Source of the DNA: CAZQYC01 sp043746555
GTDB taxonomy: Bacteria; Pseudomonadota; Gammaproteobacteria; Steroidobacterales; Steroidobacteraceae
DNA: 22,600 nt
Reading direction: 5' to 3'
Assembly: GCA_043746555.1 (NCBI GenBank)
Contig: JAYTQU010000037.1
Span: 1 to 22,600, forward strand
In this document: positions 12,536-19,691 of the stretch, in pieces
How positions within the stretch are numbered: the stretch's first letter is position 1
Layout: the number at the start of each line of letters is the position of its first letter
Program-made: the position numbers and the translations under genes
The notes under the pieces: model-generated
Seen by the model: only the letters and a program-made list of their open reading frames with translations
The model's database searches: none
What the model was told of the DNA's origin: nothing

Positions 12536-15187
12536 TTATCCTGTCAACTTTGATTGGATCCATGAGTGAACTGAAGCCAACGCTTCGTCAAGTTGCTCCG
12601 GATTTTGTCCACCTGCTTGCGCCATGTCCGCACGACCGCCACCGCGACCGCCGACCTGCTGAGCTACCATATTCACAAGGTCGCCCGCTTTGATGCGCGT
12701 AAGTTGATCGTTGGTCACGCCGGCAATCAGCACGATTTTGCGGTCATCGTTGACCGAAGCTAAAACAATGGCGGCTGATTTGAGCTTTGATTTGAGCTGA
12801 TCGACCGCATCGCGTAACGCCGCAGCGTCGGTGCCGTCAATCCGCGCCGCCACCACTTTGATACCGTTCACATCAACCGCTTGCGCCGACAAATCTCCGC
12901 CCTGTCCGCTCGCCAATTTCGATTTGAGCTGCGCGACTTCTTTTTCCAGCTTGCGATTGCGATCTATTAATTGTTGGACCTTGTCTTCCACTTCTTCTGG
13001 GCTGCCCTTAACCATGGCGGCAACATTTCGCAGCGCTTCGCCCTGCTTCGCCACCCACTCGATCGCTCCCTGACCGGTTACCGCTTCGATGCGACGTACG
13101 CCAGCCGCGACGCCCCCTTCGCTGACGATTTTAAACAAACCGATATCGCCCGCCCGACTGACATGAGTACCACCGCACAATTCGGTTGAGAAATCGCCAA
13201 TCTTTAGCACGCGCACTTCGTCATCGTATTTTTCGCCGAACAACGCCATCGCGCCCGAAGCGACTGCATCTGTATGCGCCATCAATTTTGTTTCGGCGGG
13301 CGCGTTCTCGCGCACTTGGTCGTTTACCAAGCGTTCGACTTCTTTTATTTCATCGGCCGATACAGCAGAGTAGTGGGAGAAATCGAAGCGCAGTCGATCG
13401 GGCGCAACCAACGAGCCCTTCTGCGTCACGTGCGCGCCGAGCAACCTGCGTAGCGCTGCGTGCAGTAAGTGCGTAGCGGAATGATTGAGACGAATTGCGG
13501 AGCGACGCTCATGATTGACGTGCGCCCGCAGCTTGTCGCCAATCTCGATTTCGCCACTCGTCATCTTGCCGATGTGCGCAAACGTCTGCCCAAGCTTTTG
13601 CGTGTCGCTCACTTCAAACTGCGCGCCTTGGCCAACCAAATGGCCCGCATCGCCGATTTGACCGCCGCTTTCCGCATAAAACGGCGTGCGGTCCAACACC
13701 ACTTGTCCTTCTTCGCCGAGTCGCAACGATTGGACTGCTTGTTTGCCGCGAATCAAGGCGACAACGCTCGCCGCATCTTGTTCGTGATCGTACCCCGTGA
13801 ATGAAGTTTTTCCTTCGACGGTGACGCCACCACGTAAATCGACGCCGAATTTGCTCGCGGCGCGTGCGCGTTCGCGTTGCGCTTCCATCGCGGCTTCGTA
13901 ACCGGATTCGTCAATCGTAAGACCGCGTTCGCGCGCGATATCGGCCGTGAGATCGACCGGAAAACCGTAGGTGTCGTAAAGTTTGAAAACGGTCGCGCCG
14001 GGAATTTGCTTTCCCTTGAGTTGCGCAACGGCTTCGTCGAGCAGCGACATGCCTTGCGACAACGTTTCCGCAAATCGTTCCTCCTCTTGTTTGAGGACGC
14101 GTTCCACATGTGAACGCTGCGCCTTTAGCTCCGGATACGCCGCTCCCATTTCCTTTTCGAGTGCAGCAACCAATGTGTGAAAAAACGGCTGTGTCTGACC
14201 GATCTGATAACCGTGACGAATCGCGCGACGAATAATTCTTCGCAAGACATAGCCGCGCCCTTCATTCGATGGCAACACACCGTCCGCAATCAAGAACGAG
14301 CACGCACGAATATGATCGGCGATCACGCGCAATGAGCTTGAGTTCAAATCCTTCGAACCGGTCGCTTCGGCAGCGGCACGAATCAAGCTTTGAAACGCAT
14401 CGATCTCATAATTCGAATGAACGCCTTGAACAATTGCCGTCGTGCGCTCCAGACCCATTCCGGTGTCTACCGAGGGTTTCGGCAGGGGCGTCAACTTTCC
14501 ATCGGCGTCTCTATCGAACTGCATGAACACCAAATTCCAGAACTCCGTCCATCGATCGCCGTCTTCCTCGGGCGATCCAGGTGGCCCACCGGGAATGTTG
14601 GGACCATGGTCATAAAATATTTCAGTGCAAGGGCCGCACGGACCGGTATCGCCCATTTGCCAAAAATTATCGGATTGGAACTTTTGTCCGCCTGGCTTAT
14701 CGCCAATGCGGACAATTCGATCTTTCGGCAAACCCATCTCTTTGTGCCAGATATCGAAGGCTTCGTCGTCTGTGTGATACACCGTGACCGTCAATCGCTT
14801 GGGATCGATCCCGAGCCATTCTTTGCCGGTTACAAACTCCCAGCCAAAGCGAATCGCATCGCGCTTAAAGTAATCGCCAAAACTAAAGTTTCCCAGCATC
14901 TCGAAGAAGGTGTGATGACGCGCGGTATAGCCGACGTTTTCCAAGTCGTTATGCTTGCCGCCGGCACGCACGCAGCGCTGCGAACTGGCCGCGCGCACGT
15001 ACGGCCGCTTATCCTTGCCCAAAAACACATCCTTAAACTGCACCATTCCGGCATTGGTGAATAACAGGGTCGGGTCATTGCCCGGCACGAGCGAACTCGA
15101 CGCAACAATTTGATGGCCTTGGCGGCGAAAGTATTCGAGGAACAGCGCGCGCAAGTCGCTGCTCGAGAGCTTTTTGGAACTGGTCAT
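12536..15187 (-). CDS. alaS: Alanyl-tRNA synthetase
   Basis: An 883-residue class II synthetase that charges tRNA-Ala; the E. coli enzyme has 876. The N-terminal catalytic domain starts SSDLRALFLEYFRRQGHQIV, then SSSLVPGNDPTLLFTNAGMVQFKDVFLG (motifs 1 and 2). The editing domain has the zinc-binding HxxxH in SATHLLHAAL (about residues 570-580) and ELCGGTHVSRAGDIG (about 665-680). The C-terminal C-Ala domain includes QVGGRGGGRADMAQAGG near residue 845. The ATG at 15187 is the family start, although no strong ribosome binding site precedes it. It lies 28 bases after recX, so the two are probably co-transcribed. No lesion is visible. Confidence 0.97.
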   Translation of the reverse strand: MTSSKKLSSSDLRALFLEYFRRQGHQIVASSSLVPGNDPTLLFTNAGMVQFKDVFLGKDKRPYVRAASSQRCVRAGGKHNDLENVGYTARHHTFFEMLGNFSFGDYFKRDAIRFGWEFVTGKEWLGIDPKRLTVTVYHTDDEAFDIWHKEMGLPKDRIVRIGDKPGGQKFQSDNFWQMGDTGPCGPCTEIFYDHGPNIPGGPPGSPEEDGDRWTEFWNLVFMQFDRDADGKLTPLPKPSVDTGMGLERTTAIVQGVHSNYEIDAFQSLIRAAAEATGSKDLNSSSLRVIADHIRACSFLIADGVLPSNEGRGYVLRRIIRRAIRHGYQIGQTQPFFHTLVAALEKEMGAAYPELKAQRSHVERVLKQEEERFAETLSQGMSLLDEAVAQLKGKQIPGATVFKLYDTYGFPVDLTADIARERGLTIDESGYEAAMEAQRERARAASKFGVDLRGGVTVEGKTSFTGYDHEQDAASVVALIRGKQAVQSLRLGEEGQVVLDRTPFYAESGGQIGDAGHLVGQGAQFEVSDTQKLGQTFAHIGKMTSGEIEIGDKLRAHVNHERRSAIRLNHSATHLLHAALRRLLGAHVTQKGSLVAPDRLRFDFSHYSAVSADEIKEVERLVNDQVRENAPAETKLMAHTDAVASGAMALFGEKYDDEVRVLKIGDFSTELCGGTHVSRAGDIGLFKIVSEGGVAAGVRRIEAVTGQGAIEWVAKQGEALRNVAAMVKGSPEEVEDKVQQLIDRNRKLEKEVAQLKSKLASGQGGDLSAQAVDVNGIKVVAARIDGTDAAALRDAVDQLKSKLKSAAIVLASVNDDRKIVLIAGVTNDQLTRIKAGDLVNMVAQQVGGRGGGRADMAQAGGQNPEQLDEALASVHSWIQSKLTG

Positions 15188-15215
15188 GGACGGCCGGAAT
15201 TAATTGCTAACTGGC

Positions 15216-15743
15216 TTACAAGTCTGGATCAAATTCCGGCAGCTCATCGGCCTCATGCGAATGCGGCGTAAACGCGGCCCGAATTTGATCGGTGGAAAAA
15301 CCGCGATATTGCAGGAACCGCATTTGCTTTGCACGTAGGACGTAGCTCTTTGGTACGTCGTTTCCAAATTTACGCCGCCGAACCTGGGCAGCGACCTCTG
15401 ACCAGTCAATACTTTCATCGTCCAAACTCGCCTGTATCAACTCCGGCGCGAGGCCCAATGCTCGGAGCTCGTGACGAATTCGCACCGGCCCATGTCCGCG
15501 ACCGGCGTGACTGCGAACGAACGCTTCAGCAAAGCGTTCGTCGGACACCAAACCCGACTCACGTAGATCGTCAATGACCTGCGCGCTAGTTATTGAGTGG
15601 TAACCCTTGCGCGACAGCTTGGCTTCAAGCTCCTTTGCACCATGCTCTCGATACGATTGCAGCGCCAGCGCGACCGACCGAATGCGCGATTCGTCGGAGG
15701 AATGATCGAGCGGATCGCGTTGCCACACTGCGCGAGGAGTCAT
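15216..15743 (-). CDS. recX: Regulatory protein RecX
   Basis: A 175-residue RecX, which binds RecA filaments and limits their growth and ATPase activity. Helical three-repeat architecture is visible: RSVALALQSYREHGAKELEAKLSRKGY (first repeat), IDDLRESGLVSDERFAEAFVRSHAGRGHGPVRIRHELRALGL (second, with the most conserved GxGPxRIRxEL block), and KSYVLRAKQMRFLQYRGFSTDQIRAAF (third). I prefer the ATG at 15743; an in-frame GTG at 15761 would add six residues. recX normally follows recA directly, but here a restriction-modification pair lies between them, and recX starts about 33 bases after the nuclease gene. Confidence 0.92.
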   Translation of the reverse strand: MTPRAVWQRDPLDHSSDESRIRSVALALQSYREHGAKELEAKLSRKGYHSITSAQVIDDLRESGLVSDERFAEAFVRSHAGRGHGPVRIRHELRALGLAPELIQASLDDESIDWSEVAAQVRRRKFGNDVPKSYVLRAKQMRFLQYRGFSTDQIRAAFTPHSHEADELPEFDPDL

Positions 15744-15776
15744 TTTATTCCCAACCGGCACAATAACCGAAAAAAG

Positions 15777-16439
15777 TCATCCCTCACCCTTTTTGGCCCA
15801 GTACTCTCGAACTTGCTCAAAGCGAGAAACACGTTCTCCAATCTTAATAATCTCTCGAGGATAGAATTCCAACATCGAATCGCAGAATTCGAGCATCCAG
15901 CGCTTGCGCGAGTACCTGGGATTTACCGTCACTCTATTGGAGTTGGCGATCTGAATCTGCCCCCAACCAAGCGCCCCAATTGTCAAGCAATCCCAGCCGA
16001 GAAACTCGATAGGGACAAACTTCACGTCGGCAACTCGCGCCTTCATTCCTTCGACATCGTAACTAATAAGCAGGAGCACAAAAAAATTCGCATCATCCTC
16101 GTAGAAGCGCGCCAACCGTTCCACTGAAGTGAGATTCGGCATGTTGAACTTGGTATCCAAACGATGCGTCTTTACATCGACAATGTTGTACAAACCGTCT
16201 CTGTCCTTAAACGCAAGGTCCGCCATTGCGCGCCGCGCGAAGTTCGATGAGTACTCGCCGCAATGCTCGCCGAGAATTTTCTCGAAAGACTCGGCGACAA
16301 CATTCTCGATGGCGTCGCCCACAGCTCGCGGACTCTGAGCTGTATTCTTGGACAAGAAATCGGGACTATCGTTGATAAGGTTGCGAACTCGATCCTGAAC
16401 TGCGAGATACGCGTCCGAATCAAAAAGTCTGCTCTTCAA
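15777..16439 (-). CDS. Type II restriction endonuclease, HincII-like PD-(D/E)xK
   Basis: A 220-residue nuclease partnered with the methyltransferase ahead of it. The catalytic core reads MADLAFKDRDGLYNIVDVKTHR (72-93), giving Asp74, Asp88 and Lys90. The helix before it has GDAIENVVAESFEKIL (41-56), and after DVKT comes MPNLTSVERLARF (100-112). From memory this arrangement, the PN-xxS-xxxLA stretch and a later WGQIQIA segment parallel HincII (D114, D127, K129). HincII cuts GTYRAC, but specificity here is inference. The only start keeping the catalytic domain is a TTG at 16439, since the first Met is residue 72. It begins 2 bases after the methyltransferase stop, so translational coupling is likely. 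Confidence 0.78.
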   Translation of the reverse strand: MKSRLFDSDAYLAVQDRVRNLINDSPDFLSKNTAQSPRAVGDAIENVVAESFEKILGEHCGEYSSNFARRAMADLAFKDRDGLYNIVDVKTHRLDTKFNMPNLTSVERLARFYEDDANFFVLLLISYDVEGMKARVADVKFVPIEFLGWDCLTIGALGWGQIQIANSNRVTVNPRYSRKRWMLEFCDSMLEFYPREIIKIGERVSRFEQVREYWAKKGEG

Positions 16440-16441
16440 AA

Positions 16442-17446
16442 CTAAATCTCAAACAATGCGCGCTGGTCGCTCGCGCTGGTTTTTCCTGACCCTCTCGGAA
16501 TTGCCTGCTGTAAAGCCAACGTGTTCCGTTCCCAGAAATGTCCTCCAGAGTATCCTTGAATTGAACCGTCAACTTCCACGAGTTCCAACCGCTTCTCGGC
16601 TAGCAGGCAGTACCTCTCCTCCATTTCGATTCCAATGAACTGACGCCCCAATTTCTTTGCAACAACCGATGTAGTACCCGAACCTAAAAACGGATCAAGC
16701 ACTACATCGCCTGGCTTGGAGCTAGCTAGCAACAGCTTAGCAAGTAGTTTTTCCGGCTTCTGCGTGGGATGTTCGGTGTTCTCCGGCATCGACCAAAAAG
16801 GAATCGAAATATCCGTCCACAAATTCGACGGATGAGTCAATCTGAAGCCACCGTCAGAACTTTCAATCCAGTCCTTTGGCCTTCCCGACGCATCCCGATA
16901 GGGGGCAATGACTCTACGTTTTTGTTTGACAGCTTCGACATCGAAGAAATATGCGTCGCTTACCGTACAAAACCAAATGTCTTCAGAGCAATTTTTCCAA
17001 TTACGCTTCGCGCCGCGACCCTTCTCTCTCTCCCACGTAATCCGGTTTTGAACATTAAAGTAGCGTTCTAATACGCGTTGCACTGCGCCCGACGAGCGCC
17101 AATCGCTGCAAACATAAAGCGAAGCAGAGGGTTTAAGCAAAGGTACAACCAGCGACAACCAGGAATCCAGCCAGGCTTCGTACTCGACCGCAGACTGTCG
17201 TCTGAATACGGAACCATTGAATACCTTGGTTAAATTATAGGGTGGGTCAACGATCAGCAAGTCAATAGATGCGGTTGGGAGAAGACGCAACACTTCCAGC
17301 GCATCGCCATGAATCGTGCAATCAGCACTCTCTTCCACCCCTAGCTGCCGATTCACAACTCGCAGTCGGGAACGCAAGCGAACAGTATCTTGCTCCGATA
17401 GGAGTAGTGTCCTATTGCGCGGTGCCCGCAATTCCGACTCTTTCAT
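16442..17446 (-). CDS. Site-specific DNA methyltransferase (beta-type, probably N6-adenine)
   Basis: A 334-residue methyltransferase. Motif IV DPPYNL lies at 67-72 and the S-adenosylmethionine motif I DPFLGSGTT at 251-259; this order (IV before I) is the beta class. DPPY fits amino methylation, most often N6-adenine. ENTEHPTQKPEKLLAKLL (222-239) and FIGIEMEERYC (270-280) are further family motifs. It would protect host DNA from the adjoining nuclease. The ATG at 17446 has GGAGAA 8 bases upstream. It begins 67 bases after recA, with no terminator seen between. The cassette looks richer in A+T than recA and alaS by eye, consistent with acquisition. Confidence 0.9.
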   Translation of the reverse strand: MKESELRAPRNRTLLLSEQDTVRLRSRLRVVNRQLGVEESADCTIHGDALEVLRLLPTASIDLLIVDPPYNLTKVFNGSVFRRQSAVEYEAWLDSWLSLVVPLLKPSASLYVCSDWRSSGAVQRVLERYFNVQNRITWEREKGRGAKRNWKNCSEDIWFCTVSDAYFFDVEAVKQKRRVIAPYRDASGRPKDWIESSDGGFRLTHPSNLWTDISIPFWSMPENTEHPTQKPEKLLAKLLLASSKPGDVVLDPFLGSGTTSVVAKKLGRQFIGIEMEERYCLLAEKRLELVEVDGSIQGYSGGHFWERNTLALQQAIPRGSGKTSASDQRALFEI

Positions 17447-17513
17447 ACCCGATCTTCTCCCAATTCGCCTTGTCCGACTTAGAACCTACCGTCTAGCATC
17501 AACTACCTCCAGC

Positions 17514-18551
17514 CTACGCCTCCGCAGCCTCGCTCTTCATAGCTTCGCCGCTGCGCTTCACCGGCACGATGAGTTTTTCGCGTAACTTCGCTTCGATGTC
17601 GCGGGCCTTGTCGGGGTTCTGTTCGAGAAAATTGCGGGCGTTTTCTTTACCCTGTCCGATTCGTTCGCCGTTGTAGCTATACCAAGAACCGGACTTTTCG
17701 ATGAAATTATGCGTGACGCCCATATCGATGATCTCGCCGTTACGCGAAATGCCTTGGCCATACATGATCTCGAACTCGGCTTCGCGGAACGGCGGCGCCA
17801 CTTTATTCTTAACCACTTTCACGCGTGTTTGATTGCCGATGACTTCATCGCCATTCTTCAGCGCGCCGATACGGCGGATGTCCAAGCGTACCGATGCATA
17901 GAACTTCAGCGCGTTACCGCCCGTGGTGGTTTCGGGATTGCCGAACATCACGCCGATCTTCATACGAATTTGGTTGATGAAAATCACCATGCAGTTGGAG
18001 CGCTTGATGTTGCCGGTGAGCTTACGTAGCGCCTGTGACATGAGACGCGCTTGCAATCCCATATGCGAATCGCCCATTTCGCCTTCGATTTCAGCCTTGG
18101 GCGTCAACGCAGCTACCGAGTCCACCACCACCACATCGACCGCGCCTGAGCGCACTAGCATGTCGGTAATTTCCAGCGCTTGTTCGCCCGTGTCAGGCTG
18201 AGAAACCAGGAGATCTTTAATGTTGACGCCTAACTTTTCCGCATAGCTCGGATCGAGTGCGTGCTCCGCATCAACGAATGCCGCTGTGCCGCCCATGCGT
18301 TGCGCTTCCGCAATCACTTGTAGTGTGAGCGTGGTCTTGCCCGATGATTCCGGGCCGTAGATTTCAATGACGCGACCGCGCGGTAATCCGCCGACGCCCA
18401 GTGCGATATCCAATCCCAACGAACCTGTCGAGATGGACTCGATATCGTAAGAGGCCGGAGCGTCGCCCAGGCGCATCACAGAGCCTTTGCCAAATTGTTT
18501 TTCGATCTGACTGAGTGCGGCGACCAGCGCCTTTTTGCGATTCTCTTCCAT
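17514..18551 (-). CDS. recA: Recombinase RecA
   Basis: A 345-residue RecA. It polymerises on single-stranded DNA, drives strand exchange, and stimulates LexA self-cleavage in the SOS response. MEENRKKALVAALSQIEKQF opens the protein; the Walker A motif GPESSGKT is at 66-73, a Walker B-like VDVVVVDSVAAL near 135-147, and loop 2 GNPETTTGGNALKFY near 200-214. I chose the ATG at 18551 rather than the upstream frame start because it gives the family N-terminus. A LexA-type box lies about 155 bases upstream. Its usual partner recX is displaced by the restriction-modification pair downstream. Confidence 0.97.
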   Translation of the reverse strand: MEENRKKALVAALSQIEKQFGKGSVMRLGDAPASYDIESISTGSLGLDIALGVGGLPRGRVIEIYGPESSGKTTLTLQVIAEAQRMGGTAAFVDAEHALDPSYAEKLGVNIKDLLVSQPDTGEQALEITDMLVRSGAVDVVVVDSVAALTPKAEIEGEMGDSHMGLQARLMSQALRKLTGNIKRSNCMVIFINQIRMKIGVMFGNPETTTGGNALKFYASVRLDIRRIGALKNGDEVIGNQTRVKVVKNKVAPPFREAEFEIMYGQGISRNGEIIDMGVTHNFIEKSGSWYSYNGERIGQGKENARNFLEQNPDKARDIEAKLREKLIVPVKRSGEAMKSEAAEA

Positions 18552-18605
18552 CGTAGTACCCCAAATTGGTGTTGACGGCTGACGCGCCCTAACCTTCATT
18601 GCGCG

Positions 18606-18655
18606 CCAGAATTACTTTCCGACCAGTGTTATTCCTGACCAGCATGACTTTCTGA
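18606..18655. repeat. Three imperfect 16-17-base tandem repeats in the recA leader
   Basis: CCAGAATTACTTTCCGA (18606-18622), CCAGTGTTATTCCTGA (18623-18638) and CCAGCATGACTTTCTGA (18639-18655) stand head to tail between the LexA box and the recA start. The repeats share CCAG at the front and CTGA/CCGA at the end. Function unknown. Confidence 0.6.
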
Positions 18656-18699
18656 ACATTGCGACGAGTATTCCTTATTGGGTCGCAGCTCGGTTCCGT

Positions 18700-18727
18700 G
18701 GATACCTGTGTAAATATACAGAAAGTC
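18700..18727 (-). promoter_or_regulatory. recA promoter with perfect LexA (SOS) box
   Basis: CTGT-N8-ACAG at 18706-18721 fits the gammaproteobacterial LexA consensus exactly; on the minus strand it reads CTGTATATTTACACAG. As in E. coli recA, it fills the spacer between a -35-like GACTTT directly upstream and a -10-like TATCCA directly downstream. Transcription would start near 18690, leaving a leader of about 140 bases before recA. Confidence 0.8.
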
Positions 18728-18748
18728 GGCTGGTAGGTGCGAATATTT

Positions 18749-19103
18749 TTAAGTAGGTGGCTTTGTCGGCAAAACGCGATAGACCGACCCCTGCGACGAG
18801 ATTGTCGATTCGACCAACTCGATGCGATCAACTTGCCAACGCAACTCGCTGACGGCCTTTGTTGTGGTAGCGCGTCGAACATCGCGCGCCAAAGTGAGAT
18901 GCGGGCAAAATGGTCGTCGCTCAATCTCTAATCCCTGCGCTTGTAAAGCAGTCTTCAAGGTAACTACGAGCTCGTTGAGCGCGACCGCGTTCTTAATTGG
19001 CTCCAAACACAGCAATTCCTGATGCCGCCACCAAGTCACGTTCCCTAGCGTCATATCGAAGGAATCGACGCGCAAAGAACAGCCGCTGCGACGGTTCATT
19101 CAT
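18749..19103 (-). pseudogene. thpR: Internally deleted RNA 2',3'-cyclic phosphodiesterase gene
   Basis: The ATG overlapping the pncC stop (19101-19103) starts MNEPSQRLFFA, the usual ThpR/LigT N-terminus (RLFFALWP), but the frame then runs into unrelated residues and stops soon. In the next frame, from about 19065, RVDSFDMTLGNVTWW followed by LCLEP and ERRPFCPHLTLARDVRR to LVEST continues the second half, including the second HxT motif (HLT). Missing are about 60-70 codons with the first HxT motif. The best reading is an internal deletion with a frameshift. The 116-codon ORF from 19099 could still be translated but lacks half the active site. It follows pncC with a 4-base overlap and precedes recA. 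Confidence 0.75.
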
Positions 19104-19594
19104 AGCTGCAATATGCGCAATAAGGCGTGCGCGACAGTCTGGCGGCGGACTTGTTCGCGGTTGCCTGTGAAGACTTGTTTATCGACAACTGTTTCGCGCG
19201 CGCCCGCATGACGGCAAGTCCAAGCAAACCAAACGGTGCCGACCGGCTTATCTGGCGTCGCCCCATCGGGCCCAGCGATACCGCTGACGGCGACGGCAAC
19301 GTCGCCCCCGAGTTCCTCCAGTGCACCTTCGGCCATGGCGCGAACGGCCGCTTCGCTCACCGCCCCTTCGCGTGCGAGAAGGCCGCGATTAACGCCCAGC
19401 AGTTTCGCCTTCAGCGCATTGGTGTAAACAACCGCGCTGCCCGCAAACCACCCGGAGCTGCCAGGTATATCGGTCATCACTTTGCCAATCCAACCGCCGG
19501 TGCAAGACTCGGCCGCGACCAGTACGCGCCGCGTGGCGAGCAGGTGCTGGCCCACGCGCGTCGCGAGTTGCGAGAGTTCGGCATCAGAAGTCAT
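19100..19594 (-). CDS. pncC: Nicotinamide-nucleotide amidase (CinA C-terminal family)
   Basis: A 164-residue PncC, which deamidates nicotinamide mononucleotide to nicotinate mononucleotide in NAD recycling. Family motifs are AESCTGG (28-34), VVYTNALKAKLLGV (55-68), and VAVSGIAGPDGATPDKPVGTVWFA (101-124), with Ser30 and the following Thr/Gly as active-site residues. The protein matches the stand-alone C-terminal form without the CinA N-terminal domain. The ATG at 19594 was chosen because MTSDAELSQLATRVG is the usual N-terminus; the open frame beyond it is only repeat-encoded sequence. The start codon abuts the heptamer array at 19595. It is transcribed toward thpR and recA and divergently from mutS. 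Confidence 0.93.
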   Translation of the reverse strand: MTSDAELSQLATRVGQHLLATRRVLVAAESCTGGWIGKVMTDIPGSSGWFAGSAVVYTNALKAKLLGVNRGLLAREGAVSEAAVRAMAEGALEELGGDVAVAVSGIAGPDGATPDKPVGTVWFAWTCRHAGARETVVDKQVFTGNREQVRRQTVAHALLRILQL

Positions 19595-19626
19595 AGGCTG
19601 TAGACTGTAGGCTGAAGGCTGTAGGT
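19595..19626. repeat. Heptamer array directly before pncC
   Basis: AGGCTGT, AGACTGT, AGGCTGA, AGGCTGT and a partial AGGT run head to tail, ending against the pncC ATG. On the coding (minus) strand this is a CTACAGC-type array. It replaces the usual ribosome-binding-site region; no Shine-Dalgarno motif is visible in it. Confidence 0.85.
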
Positions 19627-19664
19627 AGAACAAGAAAAGAAATCGCTGCGCGCTCTTCCTCTGA

Positions 19665-19685
19665 CTACAGCCTACTGCCTACAGC
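19665..19685. repeat. Heptamer array directly before mutS
   Basis: CTACAGC, CTACTGC, CTACAGC stand head to tail 6 bases before the mutS ATG. The array is inverted relative to the one at 19595-19626, so each divergent gene has the same CTACAGC-sense leader. No Shine-Dalgarno sequence follows (CTCCTC before the ATG). Confidence 0.85.
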
Positions 19686-19691
19686 CTCCTC

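Noticed and set aside
14390..15064. 224-codon plus ORF within alaS
   Set aside because: Antisense shadow of the alaS catalytic domain.
19595..19685. Heptamer arrays as a CRISPR array
   Set aside because: Units are 7 bases with no spacers between them, and no cas gene is present.
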